This document shows, in pieces, positions 36,806-48,829 of a stretch of DNA of 64,000 nt. The notes beneath the pieces were generated by a model, which saw nothing but the letters and a program-made list of their open reading frames with translations, did not search any database and was not told the DNA's origin. This DNA is from Sphagnum compactum (lineage: Eukaryota; Bryophyta; Sphagnopsida; Sphagnales), in contig OZ234501.1 in the NCBI GenBank assembly GCA_965153455.1, positions 9,362,001 through 9,426,000 of the forward strand, read 5' to 3'. The stretch's first letter is position 1, and each line of letters opens with the position of its first letter. The translations under genes were made by a program, and so were the position numbers.

Positions 36806-37089
36806 GTTACATTCCATTCTATTTATCAAATACTTCATTTTAAACATTATAAAAACATAAACTTTGAAAAATTCATATCCTATTCAGATTTTGTCCAAAT
36901 GAAATGATCTGAGTTTACTTTTTTTTAAAATTCAATAATGTACATAATTACATTTATTTCCTTTTGAAAGTGTAAAATCATTTGAACAAAAAAAATTTGA
37001 ATATCAATATTCAATAACATTTCAATGACCATTCTTTTGAAAAAGAAAATGTTTAATAAATTGATAAGATTTTTGTTAATATAATAATA
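36806..37089. other. No recognisable feature
   Basis: AT-rich sequence only. Confidence 0.5.
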
Positions 37090-38720
37090 CTACCTATGCT
37101 AGGCTACTTTCAACTATTATAAAGCTACTTTTCATTAATCTAAATTATTTCACCTTACATTATTTATGGCTATTTATGGATATTTTCAATTACTTTTGGC
37201 TATTTTTGACTATTTCACCGTAGGTTACTTTTAGTTATTCTAAATTACTTTTGGTTATTTTATGTTAATTTTGGTTATAAATTATTTCACTTTAGGCTAT
37301 TTATAGATATTATAAGTTACTTTTGGCTATTAAAGGTTATTTCACCCTATGCTATTATTAGCAATTTTAGGTAACTATGGGTTATTTCACCTTAAATTAC
37401 TTTTGTCTATTAAAAATTATTTCACCCTAAATTATTTTTGGCAATTTTAAACAATTATAATATATGGTTCTTGGTGGTTATTGTATAAATGGCTATTGAT
37501 GGATATTCTATTGGTGGATATTACTGGTTATTAATCACGATTATATTAGTGGTTATTGGTGGTTATTAATGGTTATTATATTAGTGACTATTGGTGGTTA
37601 TTTTATTAATGGCTATTGGTGGCTATTATATTGGTGGTTATTAATGGATATTATATTAGTGACTATTGGTGGCCATTCTATTAATGACTATTGGTGGTTG
37701 TTCTCTTGGTGGTTATTGGTGGTTATTAATGGTTATTATAGTAGTGGTTATTGGTGACTATTTTATTAATGACTATTCGTGGTTAAATTACCATAGATTA
37801 TCGGTGGCTATTTTATTATAGGCCATTGGTGGTTATTTTATGATGATTATTGATGATTATTTTATTTGTGGCTATTAGTGGCTATTTTATTAATGGCTAT
37901 TGGTTGTTATTGATGATTATTTTATTAGTGGCCATTTTATTAATGGTTATTGGTGGCTATTCTATTGGTGGATATTTTGGGTTATATTATGACTATTGGT
38001 GGCTATTATATTATAAGTTCTTGTTAGTTATTCTATGTTATATTACGACTATTGGTGACTATTCCATTATAAGTTATTGTTGGATATTTTAGGCTGTATT
38101 ATCATAAGATATTGGTAGTTATTTTATTGTAGGTCATTTTAAATTATTTTTCATAGGTTATTATTGATTATTTTAGGCTATTTTACCTTAGGTCATTATA
38201 TTTTATTTTAAATTATTTTAAGTTATTATATTTAGGATAAAATAAATTATAATAACCTAAAGTATAATTTGAAATAACATATATTAATTTTAGATAAAAT
38301 AATATGAGGTATAACTCAAGGTTAGTTGAATAATTTAATGTAAGATAATTTAAAAGCCTATAATAAGCTAACTAGGATACCTTAAGGTATAATAACCTAT
38401 AATAGTTCAGGATATAATAATTTATAATAACATAGGGTATAAGTTAGAATAACTAAAATAACCTAAAATAATATAAGATATATCATAAAGTAGCATATAT
38501 AAGATATTTAAAACAACATTAAAAAAAAAACCTATTTACTACAGTAAGTTATAATATTGAATTATGTCAATTAGTAGTGAAACACAATGTTTACATGGTG
38601 ATATTATAGTGAAATAACGTTAATCAGGATGAAATCATTAAATGCCATGAATTTATTTCATTTTGAAAGTCCCATAGTGATTTAAGCTAATCGATTGCAC
38701 CCCACTTTTGTAGTAGTGTT
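37090..38720. repeat. Long inverted degenerate array (family F1, copy 2)
   Basis: The left arm (to about 38220) is made of CTATTTATGGCTATT and, from 37465 to 38090, GGTTATTGGTGGTTATT words. The right arm (38225-38490) is made of AATAACCTAAA words. The tail 38490-38700 matches that of copy 1. The end TTTTGTAGTAGTG (38706-38718) reads CACTACTACAAAA on the minus strand, a CACTA-like terminus. Trp/Gly/Tyr-rich frames at 37569-38092 are repeat artefacts. Confidence 0.7.
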
Positions 38721-40350
38721 TGTCAAAATGTCATTTTTTTAATGATAAAAATGTTCACTTTCAAAAGTCTTTAATTAAACCAAAACTTGAAATTGGATCA
38801 AATGGATTTTAAATTTGAGTTTCTTGACATTCATATGTGTTAAAAAAAGAATAATTTGCAAGTGTATGCACAATTGGGGTAACAACAATGAATGATTTAT
38901 TTTTAAAGGATTGTAGTGGACAACTTTGGATTTTTATTTATCTTACATTATTATAGTTGCAGTGGACTATTGTATGCTAATAGATAAAATGATGTCTTGT
39001 TAGTTAATAAAAATATTAAAAAACAATTTGGATACTATTTAAATGTCATTTTGAATCCTTTAAACTAACTATATCAAGTATCTAAACTACTTTTTGAAAA
39101 TAAATCAAAATGAATGCATAAAATCATACAATTGATTTCAAACTTTTTATACAATAGAAACATGTCCCCTTTTATGAAAGTACATGTTCATTGGATGAAT
39201 TTGATGAATAACCAAATCATACAAAACTTTTATAGTATTGAAATTTTGAAGGAAAGGGTTGTAAGGCAAAGGATTTTTTTAAAAAACCATTTGGAAAAAA
39301 ATTATGTTCAATGGGTTCAAAATGTCTAGCTTTAGGTGTAGGTCACATGTGCAAGAAATAATCTTCCCAAAAAACATGTTTGGTTGTCCATTGAAACTCA
39401 TTTTTGGATTTTTTGGGATTTTTGTGTTTCTAGCTATAAATAAACATATTGATACACATGTGAAAAATCACCATTGTCACATGAATTATGTTGAATTGCA
39501 CTATTCAATAATTCTCACTTAAATTTGTTCCAAATAAATGATATTTGGGTCCAAATTTTTTAAGGTGTCCCAAAATCTTGTCACAATGGCACCTTTTTTT
39601 TGGTTTTTTTTACCTAGTCCTTTTTTAGCATGTAAAGACACATTTATGGATAATTATGATGAAATCTAAAATTGTAATGGTTTAAAATATAGTCCTTCTA
39701 AAAATTTTGACAATTTTTGATTCATTATTTTTATGGGGATCAAAATATAGGGTAAAAAAGGATTGCAGTAAGGACTAGGCCCTTTTCGTCTTGTGTGGTT
39801 TGCCTTAAAGGATTTTCACCCATTTATAAAAAGTAGTTTTTACAAAAATCATGGAGTCTTTTTCCCTTTTTTTGGGAACCCCACCTTGAATAGGCTCATG
39901 CCATGATTACCATAGTTTCAAATGGCCAAAAAGAAAAAACTTCCAATTTTTTATGATAATTTCTAACATCCAACACCCCTTTTGGCTCCTTTGAATGTGT
40001 TTTGACCAAATGGGGTTTCAAATTGTAGAACATTATTTGATTATTTGTTAGCTAGGGTTTGTTGATTGGTAACACACTTGATGCATTGTAAAAAAGACCT
40101 ATGTGAAAATGTGATGAAGACCATATTTGGTAGCAAGAAGACAACAACAATTCAAGAAGACCCCAAAGAGTGTGGCATATGGCGAAATTTGTGGCTATAG
40201 AATGTTGAAAATGGGTTCTTAAAATTAGTAACTGAATCATGTGTGTTAATGAATGTTGAGGAGAAAAAAAGATTTATTCAAATATTTCATATTTGAGGGC
40301 ACCTAATTGTTACATATTTTCATTGAAGAAGAGAATCAAGGATGGGCATT
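38721..40350. other. No recognisable gene
   Basis: If the CACTA relic that follows was once complete, its catalytic core should lie here, but I could not align any part. Frames at 39114-39522 are unrecognised. Confidence 0.4.
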
Positions 40351-40356
40351 TGAAGG

Positions 40357-40885
40357 ATGAAGTCACATGATGCAAGAAATCATGTCTTTATGCATGTGGC
40401 ATCTTATGACAAAGGGTTGCAAGATGGTGATCATTTGTTTCTTTTATGTTTTCAAAAAGGTTTGTGCAAAAGTTGTAGACCCAAGAAAAACTAAAAAAAG
40501 ATGTGGCAATCACATTAGTATTGTTAGAATAGGGACTTCCTTTTTCCAATGTCATGACGCATTTATTGGTTCATTAATTAATGGAGGAGTATTTGAAATT
40601 GAAAATATTTATGCACAATAAAGTAATATTAGAAAAATGTATGGCAAAAGGCTATGCACTAAAAAAGGTGCTACGATTTTGCATTGAATATTTAGCGAAT
40701 TTTACACCCACACGGTGAAGGGTGTGGGATGACAAAAAAAGCCCATCTATGTTTGATGAAATGTTTGAAGGTGGTGGGTATCCATGGATTATGACAATAA
40801 ATTTTTGTGACATAGCACATTTTTTTCTGCTTCAAAATGTCGAACTAATGCACAACAACACATTCTGGGATTTGTGATTTGCCTT
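40357..40885 (+). pseudogene. CACTA (En/Spm, TNP2-type) transposase relic, DUF4218 region and downstream
   Basis: In two frames the plus strand reads MKSHDARNHVFMHVAS (40357, the usual 'LKSHD-H' block), KVCAKVVDPRKTKK, and then MEEYLKLKIFMHNKVILEKC. It continues CMAKGYALKKVLRFCIEYLA, TPTR, stop, RVWDDKKSPSMFDEMFEGGG and DIAHFFLLQNVELM. In plant TNP2-like proteins this is the DUF4218 domain followed by the ERYL...MAEGY...FCTEY and RRRVWDD segments. One TGA replaces the expected arginine in RRR, and at least two frameshifts separate the blocks, so it is non-functional. A plausible continuation lies at 43406-43809, with 2.5 kb of repeats between. Confidence 0.75.
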
Positions 40886-41209
40886 TACAACTACATACTA
40901 ATCAAGAAAGACATATGCGATTAGTGGTTAGTGAGTTGCTAAACCCATGTCATTTCATCCATTTAGTCACAAAGGACATTTAGTTGCAAAGCCTAGTCAT
41001 TTTAACAACTAGAAATTCTTTAATTTCTTTTTATAATGAAATTCCGTGTCATCATAAACCTTAATATGATGTGTAAAGTGCATGCCATTTCAACTTAGTC
41101 AATTTATTCAACTAAGTGTTACAAAAGATGCCTTGATGGATGGATGACATGTGTTAAAAATTTATAAACATATTATAAGTCATTGCACATGACCAAAACT
41201 CAACCTAGT
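40886..41209. other. No clear feature
   Basis: GTTGCAA motifs near 40930-41000. The region may contain diverged CACTA coding sequence that I could not align. Confidence 0.3.
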
Positions 41210-41960
41210 TTAGACCATGTAGTTACTGTAACCAAATGTCAACCTAACTAGGCTAAGCAACCTAGCCTAGCTTGTTGAGCCAAAAATCAACCTAGTTTAA
41301 CTTAGTTAGGCTATAAGTTACCTATGTTAGGCAATTTAGGCTAGGTGGTTTAAATTAAAAGAAAATGTTGGACTCCTAGCCCAATAAGCCTAGACTAGGT
41401 TATTTAACCTAAGACAAATGGCCTATCATAGGTTACAAGAATAAGGATTTGAACCTCTCGCCTTCACTTTGGGGGTTCAAATCTTCATCCATTGCACTAC
41501 CACATTTTTTTATACTTATTATATTTAACACAAAGTTATAAAGTTCAAAACTTTTAGCCTTGAATTAATTTTGGCAACCTTAAGTTGACCTACCTAATAC
41601 CCACCAACTTAACCTAAACCTAGACCTCCCTAGGCAATCTTAAGCTAAAAAAAAATTAATTTAGGATAATTATGTCACATTTAGTCACATCATAATCACA
41701 TCATAGTCGCATAAACTTGAGCTGGTTACAAACTTGATTAAATATATTGTAATGAGGTTACCTAAGTTGATTTGGTAAAAACCTAAAGCTAAGAACTTAG
41801 ACAAACCTACCTAGGTTAACATATTAGTAGGGTAACCAATTATAAGTATATTAAAACATACTAGATGTATTTTTTTTTGTTTAATTAAGTAACTTACAAA
41901 GTAGCCTATATTATGAAGTAGGTTTTTATTAAGTAGCCTACATAAATAGGTTAACCTAAG
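41210..41960. repeat. TAGG/CCTA-rich degenerate array with embedded SINE
   Basis: CTAGGCTAAGCAACCTAGCC, TTAGTTAGGC, GCCTAGACTAGG and AACCTAAACC words cover both strands. Layout and embedded unit match 17130-17780. Confidence 0.75.
41440..41510 (-). mobile_element. tRNA-derived SINE-like unit
   Basis: On the minus strand, TGGTAGTGCAATGG (41502-41489) is a good A box and GGTTCAAATCC (41455-41445) a near-perfect B box, 47 bases apart. GATTTGAACC and GGTTCAAATC inside the unit also form an inverted pair, so part may fold as a simple hairpin. Related units are at 17275 and 48410. Confidence 0.65.
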
Positions 41961-43380
41961 TTAATGTGTTAAGTAGTCAAGGAGTTATGTGTCACCTTTT
42001 TCAAAACGACTATTAATATTATAGTCATAATTACAAATTAACAATAAATTATTTAGTACACATACACATGCATGTAAATTCATAACTTCAAAAACCTCAT
42101 GACACACAAAAAATTATGGCATGCCATGACAAATATTGGTGCCATAAATTCAAGACACAAAAACTTATGGTGTCAAAAAAAATTATGGATTGCCATGAAA
42201 ATTTGTGACACCTTGTGGCCAAATGGCATGCCATGTCATCATCACATGGAAGACCAAGTCATTATTAATTGCAAATGACAACAAAATTTTCAACTAGTTA
42301 ATAAAATGAGATTAATTCATTAAATCAATGACATGAATCATGATCTTGACATATAGGACCACATCATCTTGTTGGCATGTAACATGCCATGTCATCATCA
42401 TAAGAAATTGAGTCATTATTAATCACAAAGGTGGATGGTTCTTGCAACTAATTTATATATGAACAAAAATTGAAAAAAAAATGATAATTTACCAAAAAAC
42501 CAACAAGTTGTCATATTGATTACAATTGCAAAACCATGATGCCATGTGGCATGTTGATGTCTTTTGTGATTACTTAATGATTGTTATGATTAAATATTTA
42601 TAAATGTTGTTGAAAAAAATAATAGTAAGTTTTGTTTCTAGTTCAAAGGACATGATTTGTTGTAATGAGGGTAAAGTTCTTGGACTTGCATCTTGATGCA
42701 AAGAGTTACATTGAGGGATTAGACATCGTCTCTAACGTAGTGATGGACCAATAAATGTTGCATTTTATCCAAAGTATTGTACGAGTCATCATGTTGATTA
42801 ATAGTCATATTTTATTACCATGTTGCGCGTGGAATGCCACATCATGATGTTATGAGACTAGAAATTGTTATTCTAGTTCCAAAAATCAAGGTATTTTTAA
42901 TTAACTATTTTTAATTTATTTCAAGCATATTATTACAATTTTAAAAAAAATAATATATCTATCCAAAAATCCCACTAGTTGTCATACTAACTATAGTTGC
43001 AAAACCATGACATCTTAGTGGCTTTTGTACCTACATAGTGATTTTTGTGATTAAGTAGTTACAATTGTAGTCGAAAAGGACAGTAGTTGTTTCTTTGACC
43101 GGTCACAAACCCATAATGTGTTGTTGTGATGGTTCTATGGTGTAAGTAATATGTTTTTTACTTTTACATGTTGTTGGCAAGCTCTATTTATTAAAAAAAA
43201 TGTTGTTAAAAGTAGTACCATGAAATTGCAAGATTTATTGTGCTTGTTGTAACATTCTAGGAGCTTGTAATATTACTAGGTCCATGATTTTTTATTGGCA
43301 TTTTGAATTCTTTGTCATTGTTGAAATTGTAAAGTGTAATTTAATATAGTTTTGTAGGTAGGAAGCATTCCATAGAAGTT
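41961..43380 (+). repeat. Local duplications between the two CACTA fragments
   Basis: CATGCCATGTCATCATCA occurs at 42227 and 42383 with similar downstream sequence (AGTCATTATTAAT), a 156-bp spaced duplication. A further pair, both containing GCAAAACCATGA, lies at about 42495-42650 and 42960-43110. ATGGCATGCCATG palindromes recur. No coding sequence was recognised. Confidence 0.55.
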
Positions 43381-43405
43381 GGGATCTAGAATAATAATAG
43401 AATAA

Positions 43406-43639
43406 ATATTTTACATCTTCAATGGCAATCTTGAGCGAGGAGTAATTCGTACATGCTTAGACAACCTTCCCCCATTCCGCCGCTTTGCAACATGGATAAG
43501 GGTTTCCATTGTTTCAACCATTAATGATGGGAACACAATTGAAAAAGAAATAGTGGACATGTCCATGCCATGTTGTATTGAGGCACGTAAGCTTATGGAA
43601 ACCACATATGTGTTTCAACTAGTGCTAAAGTTCATTTAA
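43406..43639 (+). pseudogene. Probable CACTA transposase relic, C-terminal segment 1
   Basis: A 77-codon frame, open from after TAA (43403-43405) to TAA (43637-43639), reads FNGNLERGVIRTCLDNLPPF, RRFATWIRVSIVSTINDGN and EKEIVDMSMPCCIEARKLM. It looks like real protein and resembles, from memory, the region after the DUF4218 domain in some plant CACTA transposases. I am less sure of the family than for 40357-40885. The minus-strand frame 43411-43605 is its antisense shadow. Confidence 0.5.
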
Positions 43640-43650
43640 TAAATTATTGT

Positions 43651-43809
43651 GGTGTAGTTACAACTTTTGAACAAGAATGCATATTAAGCTCAAATGATCA
43701 AAGGCCTGTTCTTGCAAAATTGGAATGTGTAGGTTGGGTTGAAAAGATATTGGAGTTACGTACTCAACATAGTTGTTTTATTGTGCAACTAGGTGAAAGA
43801 AAACTATAA
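43651..43809 (+). pseudogene. Probable CACTA transposase relic, C-terminal segment 2
   Basis: After a frameshift the plus strand reads GVVTTFEQECILSSNDQRPV and LAKLECVGWVEKILEL before a TAA at 43807-43809. The pattern 'Y/C-G-V ... V-G-W-V-E-x-I-L-E-L' fits the segment near the C-terminus of TNP2-type proteins, where a YYG...EL motif is usual. It directly continues segment 1. Confidence 0.5.
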
Positions 43810-46088
43810 CTTGGGAGTAGCACAATTTTTAAGTGACATTAATATGGTTTCACACTTGTATACTTTGTTATTTATTCCCATTTCAAACTACCATAGTACT
43901 TGGGTGATTTCGGCATAAATTAAACTATTTTCAACTTTGCTGAAATCTTCGAAAACAAAATCAGCCCTTTCTGTCAAAATTTTCAAAAACACATTCAAAC
44001 TACCAGTCAATTTTGAACCAGGGACTTGCTTAACCAAATCAGTTACTTTACATCCATTTGACCACTAACGCAATGAAATATCTTTAAAATACTAACTAAG
44101 TTTATTATATATATTTCACATATGCCAAAAAAATTAGACTTAAAAAGGTAGCTAGAAATTCTAGATTAAATTAATTATTTGATACAGAACTATCGAAGCC
44201 GCCCAAGTATTATAGTAGTCATTTGCTTTCTTTTTACATGTACAACAAGTTTTTTTTCCTAGTGACCCAAAAGAAAGGGGGTGAAAGGTAGTATTGTGGA
44301 AAGATCTTTGTGGGAGATGGGTAATTGGGACAATTCAAATTGACCCTAGGGAATCTGCTATGTTTAGATTTGAAACATAGACTTAAAACATCCTATTGCA
44401 TATTCCGTCATATTATGTTATTGATTATATGTTAATTAATATTGTTATATTGCATAATCATTATGATGTTTAGCCTACACCGATAAGGTGGTCATTGGTG
44501 TTTAATTTAATTTGGAGCTATACAAATTTATGCAATTTTGAAAGCTTGGACAATGATGGTTAACTGGTTTAGAGAAGTTCTTGTGGGCAAGGTTTAGTTT
44601 AGCTTTCAACTATAGCTTTATTAAATTTTGAACTTCAATTAACATTGGGTTAGGTGGCTTTGTTCACATTAAAATTTAAAATATATATAGTTCAAGTTTC
44701 ACATTAGTTATGCTCACTTTTATTTTGTAATCAAAGTACAAAATTTTCTCCTATGCCTTTGTTGCGGTGTTTAGTTTGGTTTGGAACTACATGCAATATA
44801 TTAGTTTTAAAAATTCAACTATACAAGGTTTTTGCCATATGAATTTAGTTTAAGATTCATATGTTTCTATTTTTTGTAATAAAAAGTATGTAAATTAATT
44901 TTTCAATTTCTCATGTCATTTAGTTCTATATTTTAAAATTATTGTTTTATGTTTCTTTTTTTCAGTTTAAATCATCGTAAACAACAATTGAGTTCTCATA
45001 CATAGTGGTTCAAAATATATTCACATGTATAATAGGTGTAATCTATTTTCTACAATAAATTAAAATACAAAAATCATTTTAATCCTTCATTTCTCACTTG
45101 TCATTTTTTTTTTCAGTTGTCTTTAATTTTAATTTTAATGTAATCACCATGAACTGCAATTGAGAACATGAAAACAATAATATACTTTCATTATTTTAGT
45201 AATTAAGAATTTAAAGTAATTTAAAACTTTAATATTATTGCCACATCATAAAAACCACTCACTTTAGTCACAATGTGTCATGTAGATGACCGATTCTAGT
45301 CATGTTAGTCATATTAGTCAAATTGGACACCTCCACACAAGTGTCAAATGTACCACATGTCTAGGCTAATGTCCATTTTGATTAGATATCTACTTTAGTC
45401 TTTTTTTAAGTCAAAATAAACAAAAGTACTTTTGATGTTAATCAAATTAGACATAGTCATTTGAAACAAGTACCCTTGACTCTATATTCATTTTAATCAT
45501 AGTGCTATTAACATAAATTTGTTATTATTTTCCATCTTTTAAAATAAGGTATGCCTTTCACATATTATGAATCCATCCAAGGATTCTTTGAATTTCTTAA
45601 GATTTAGAAAATGCCCAAGATGCATTGAATTGATTCTAGTGGGCGGCGAATGGTAGGTTTGTATTCAAATTCCATTCTTACATTTTCCAACTTTATGTGT
45701 TTTTTCTGTGGTGGGGATGATTTTTCCATTTGCCTTTTCCCTTTCCACCTTCATACTACCTATTGTTTTGTTTTGTTTGTCACAACCCTTAGTAAAGATG
45801 TTGCTTTTCAATTTGAAAAGCTCAAATGCATTTATTACACATTTGAATAGATTTATAAAATAATTTTGTCGTAAAGTTCTTTCTAGTTTCATTTGGAAAA
45901 TTGTTGGGTGGTTGTTGTAAAGGTTGAACCCAAATTGGGATTTATATGATTATGTTTTGTGGATTGAACTAGTCTATCAATCAAGGACTTAAAAACATTT
46001 AGAATTTAATTATCATCATCATGAATTGTATTAATTTTTCTCATTTTATGTTTCCCAAGTTTTTTGTTTTCTAGTTTGTGGTTGAAGA
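43810..46088. other. No gene recognised; TTAGTCA repeats
   Basis: From 45240 to 45500, TAGTCACAATG, TAGTCATATTAG and TTAGTCAAATTGG words recall the flanks of the element at 34708. The hAT N-terminus expected before 46089 was not found. Frames at 45650-45892 on both strands are unrecognised. Confidence 0.4.
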
Positions 46089-47155
46089 ATGGTAGACATT
46101 ATGCACAACGTGGTTTTGGTTGTAACCAAACATGTTTTTCAAAAGGTGAGATTTATATCATTGAGTTGTGATGAAGTCACAACAGTCAACAACCGAAGCT
46201 AAATATCAATCCATTGTTATGTGGTTGAAAATTGGTGCATGGTACCCATATTCTTGAATTTGAAAAGAGCCATTGAAGGAGGTGGGTCTAACAACTTAAC
46301 TACCATGTTGGTTTTGTATTTACTTTTGGGGAATTATCAAATTTTGGTTTGGCATCCAAACTAGTTTGTGATGGTGTAGATGGTATCATTGTATATAAAA
46401 AAAAATGATAGGGTAGGGCTCAAAGAGAAACCATGTGCATTAGTTGTTATAATTGGTGTTCCATTGACTAGCACACATGTGTAATTCAATGGACACTTTC
46501 AAGCTTATTATTGGTTGTGAAAATCAAAACCTTGATACAAACCATGTATGTTTATTTTTCTCACTATCTTAGGAGGCACATGGAGCATGGGAAGTTGGCA
46601 AAAATCTTAGAAAGAAGAGGTTTGAAAATTTCACAATGTCAAAACCCAATGGATTTCGATGATTGCATTAGCAAAACATGTTTTGGTTAGGTATAATAGT
46701 CTTGTTGTCAAGATGGATGATGACCTTATTGGGAATGCAACTGCCAATCTTGAACAATTATGAAAAATAAGGTGATTGTGAAGTTGTTTTGGGACTAAGT
46801 TGCATGTTGCTAATGTTGGAGCTAATGCAAAACTTGTTTAAGCTAGCTGAAGGCATAGATACATTGTTTGTGATCTTGTGACTTCTATCATCATATGTAT
46901 TATTGACATATATGCAATGTACATAGACCTAGAGAAGAGGTATGATTATCCTTATTTTAAAAAAAATTCAGTGACTTAGCAAACAATAGTTATGGTCTTC
47001 TACACATGGTCTAGTACTTGGAGCCACAAACCCAAGTTGAACATGTATGCATGGTCGAGTGGAACAATTTGGATGGTAATCCTATAACAAATTGTGGGGA
47101 CGTTTGGTTTCAAATGCCATTATGGTTCAAGTGCCATAGGTTGTTCAGGTATTTG
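46089..47155 (+). pseudogene. hAT-superfamily transposase relic, main part (best preserved)
   Basis: From an ATG at 46089 the plus strand reads VDIMHNVVLVVTKHVFQ and FISLSCDEVTTVNNRS, a TAA at 46200, then ISIHCYVVENWCMVP and KRAIEGGGSNNLT. It goes on with LVCDGVDGIIVY, WTLSSLLLVVKIKTLIQTMY, VYFSHYLRRHMEHGKLAKIL and VKTQWISMIALAKHVLVRYN (46638). Then come LVVKMDDDLIGNATANLEQL, CMLLMLELMQNLFKLAEG, DIYAMYIDLEKRYDYPYF and VEHVCMVEWNNLDGNP. The CDEVTT aspartate and the CDGVDG aspartate occupy the expected places of the RNase H-like catalytic core. The blocks follow the order known for this plant hAT subfamily, with four or more frameshifts, several stops and a deletion after 46958. The zinc-finger N-terminus is absent. 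It stops where a 630-bp element has inserted. Confidence 0.9.
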
Positions 47156-47777
47156 CAAGTTAAAGTGGATCACTTTTGACCAAATTTTTGAGTCTCTACA
47201 AATACGTTTCACAATATATTTTTTACATGTTAAAAAATGTAAAGTTATAAACTTGTAAAAATGTTCATATTTTCCAAAAAAATGACACAAAACCATGTAA
47301 TACCTCCTAGGCTATAATGATTGTGAACAAAATTTTTGTATTTCATAAAAATGTAATAATGAAGGACTTTGCCATTTTCATCAAAGTTTGGCCTATATAA
47401 AAATCCATAGAACTTTCATGTGACATTCAAGTGATTTGCAACACTTATTTTAAATTGCTAAGCACATTTTTGAGTTTTGGAGAAAAAATGAATTTTTTTC
47501 AATATAAGTTCAACATATGCTACTCGTCCACTTATTCATCTTTTATGTACTATGACCTTGCAACTTGTATGCAATGAAAGTCCATTTGGTATAGAAAATT
47601 CAAATTTTCAATCAATTTCAAGATTCTATCACATTAGATTATATGACAATCACATACATGAGTCCTTTTTCATAAAATTTAATAACAATTTGACATGGGA
47701 CAAATTTTAATTCACAAGGGTGGTACAAAAATGGCAGTATGATAGAAAAAATGATAAATTCTAGCTTGCAAATATCC
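47148..47777. mobile_element. 630-bp M1-family MITE-like element inside the hAT relic
   Basis: Left end GGTATTTGCAAGTTAAAGTG and right end (reverse complement GGATATTTGCAAGCTAG) match the M1 termini. The length (630) is almost that of the copy at 12660-13291 (632). TTCA occurs just before the left end (47144-47147) and one base after the right end (47779-47782), a candidate target duplication. Removing the element rejoins the transposase frame across FKYLKLVELA, which shows that it is an insertion. Confidence 0.85.
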
Positions 47778-47778
47778 A

Positions 47779-47979
47779 TTCAAGTATTTGAAGTTGGTGG
47801 AGTTGGCCATTGTGATGGTCCTAGATAATGTGGAAAATGAAAGGACATTTTCCATTGTTAACTTCATGAAATCAAAGCTTCGCAATCATTTGACCATTCA
47901 TTCGGGCTTGATGGTCAGAATGCATGTGTAAGAATTTTATAAGGTTGAGACTTTCCTTTTCTACACACAATTTTTCTGA
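47779..47979 (+). pseudogene. hAT transposase relic, C-terminal dimerisation domain
   Basis: This is the continuation of 46089-47155 beyond the inserted element. It reads YLKLVELAIVMVLDNVENER, TFSIVNFMKSKLRNHL, HSGLMVRMHV, a stop, then EFYKVETFPFYTQFF and a TGA at 47977-47979. The ENERTFS...KSKLRN pattern is the diagnostic hAT C-terminal (Dimer_Tnp_hAT) motif. Apart from one internal stop it is intact in a single frame. The TGA may be the original stop codon. Confidence 0.92.
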
Positions 47980-48400
47980 AAAATCCACAACCCAATGTGT
48001 TGAAATATCAAAAATTTGAATTGCCTAGTGTTGAAAATCTTAGAAACCTAAGGTTTATAAGGATTGACTATTGGCATGTTTTCCATTTAAACAAAAAAAA
48101 AGTTGTTGCAGTTGAAAATGTTCCACTTATTTGATAATATGGCCTTGAGGTTTGGTGGAAAATGGGATATTATAAGTGCAAATGTTGGATGGATATCATT
48201 GTTAAACTAGTGTTGGTCAATTGTCGGAAAAAATAGTCAACTATCAATAAGGATATTAACACATGTATTGATAACCTACTTGTTGATAGTTAAATTTGTT
48301 GAAAATTGGTTAGAAAACCTATTTGCTTGGTAGGTAGCATCCAAAGAATAGACAAAAGCTATAGATTGCAAGTACTAATTTGTCAAAACCTAATAACTTA
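47980..48400. other. No recognisable feature
   Basis: Sequence immediately after the hAT relic. The 3' terminus of that element should lie here, but no terminal repeat was identified. Confidence 0.4.
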
Positions 48401-48404
48401 GGCG

Positions 48405-48560
48405 TATGTTCAAAATTTTCATCAAAGTAGGGTTTCAATCTTTAACCCTAAACCCAATCGTTGCACTCTACAATTTTTTATGCAATGATAAGAATATCTC
48501 ACCATAACTAACAATAATTGTTATGTGTTTTGTTTAACCAATACTTTAGCCAATTTCACG
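48405..48560 (-). mobile_element. Degenerate SINE-like unit
   Basis: By eye this aligns with 41440-41570: minus-strand AGAGTGCAACGATTGG corresponds to the A-box part and AAGATTGAAACCC to a decayed B box. The flank TACAATTTTTTATGCAATG matches in place. Confidence 0.4.
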
Positions 48561-48829
48561 CATATTTATAAGCTCAATATGCATATACATATGACCTAGA
48601 GAAATCCAAAGAAGAAAATAACCATGACCTTAGAAAGAAACAAAGTACCAACCCCTAAAACTTACCTCGGAGGTATACTAAGTGATTCTCAAGGTGGGTA
48701 TTTGAACATCGACTTTTATGCATAACAGGTGGAATTATCCAAAAAAAATCTAATTAACTTAATAATCAAAATAATACTTTGACAAGGAAATTAACAACAA
48801 GTGGGTCTAATTGTTTTTTGAAAATTTGA

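Noticed and set aside
37569-38092. Trp/Tyr/Gly-rich plus-strand open frames
   Set aside because: They translate the GGTTATTGGT-type minisatellite in the left arm of the F1 array.
43411-43605. 64-codon minus-strand open frame
   Set aside because: It is antisense to the probable CACTA C-terminal segment on the plus strand, which has better protein character.
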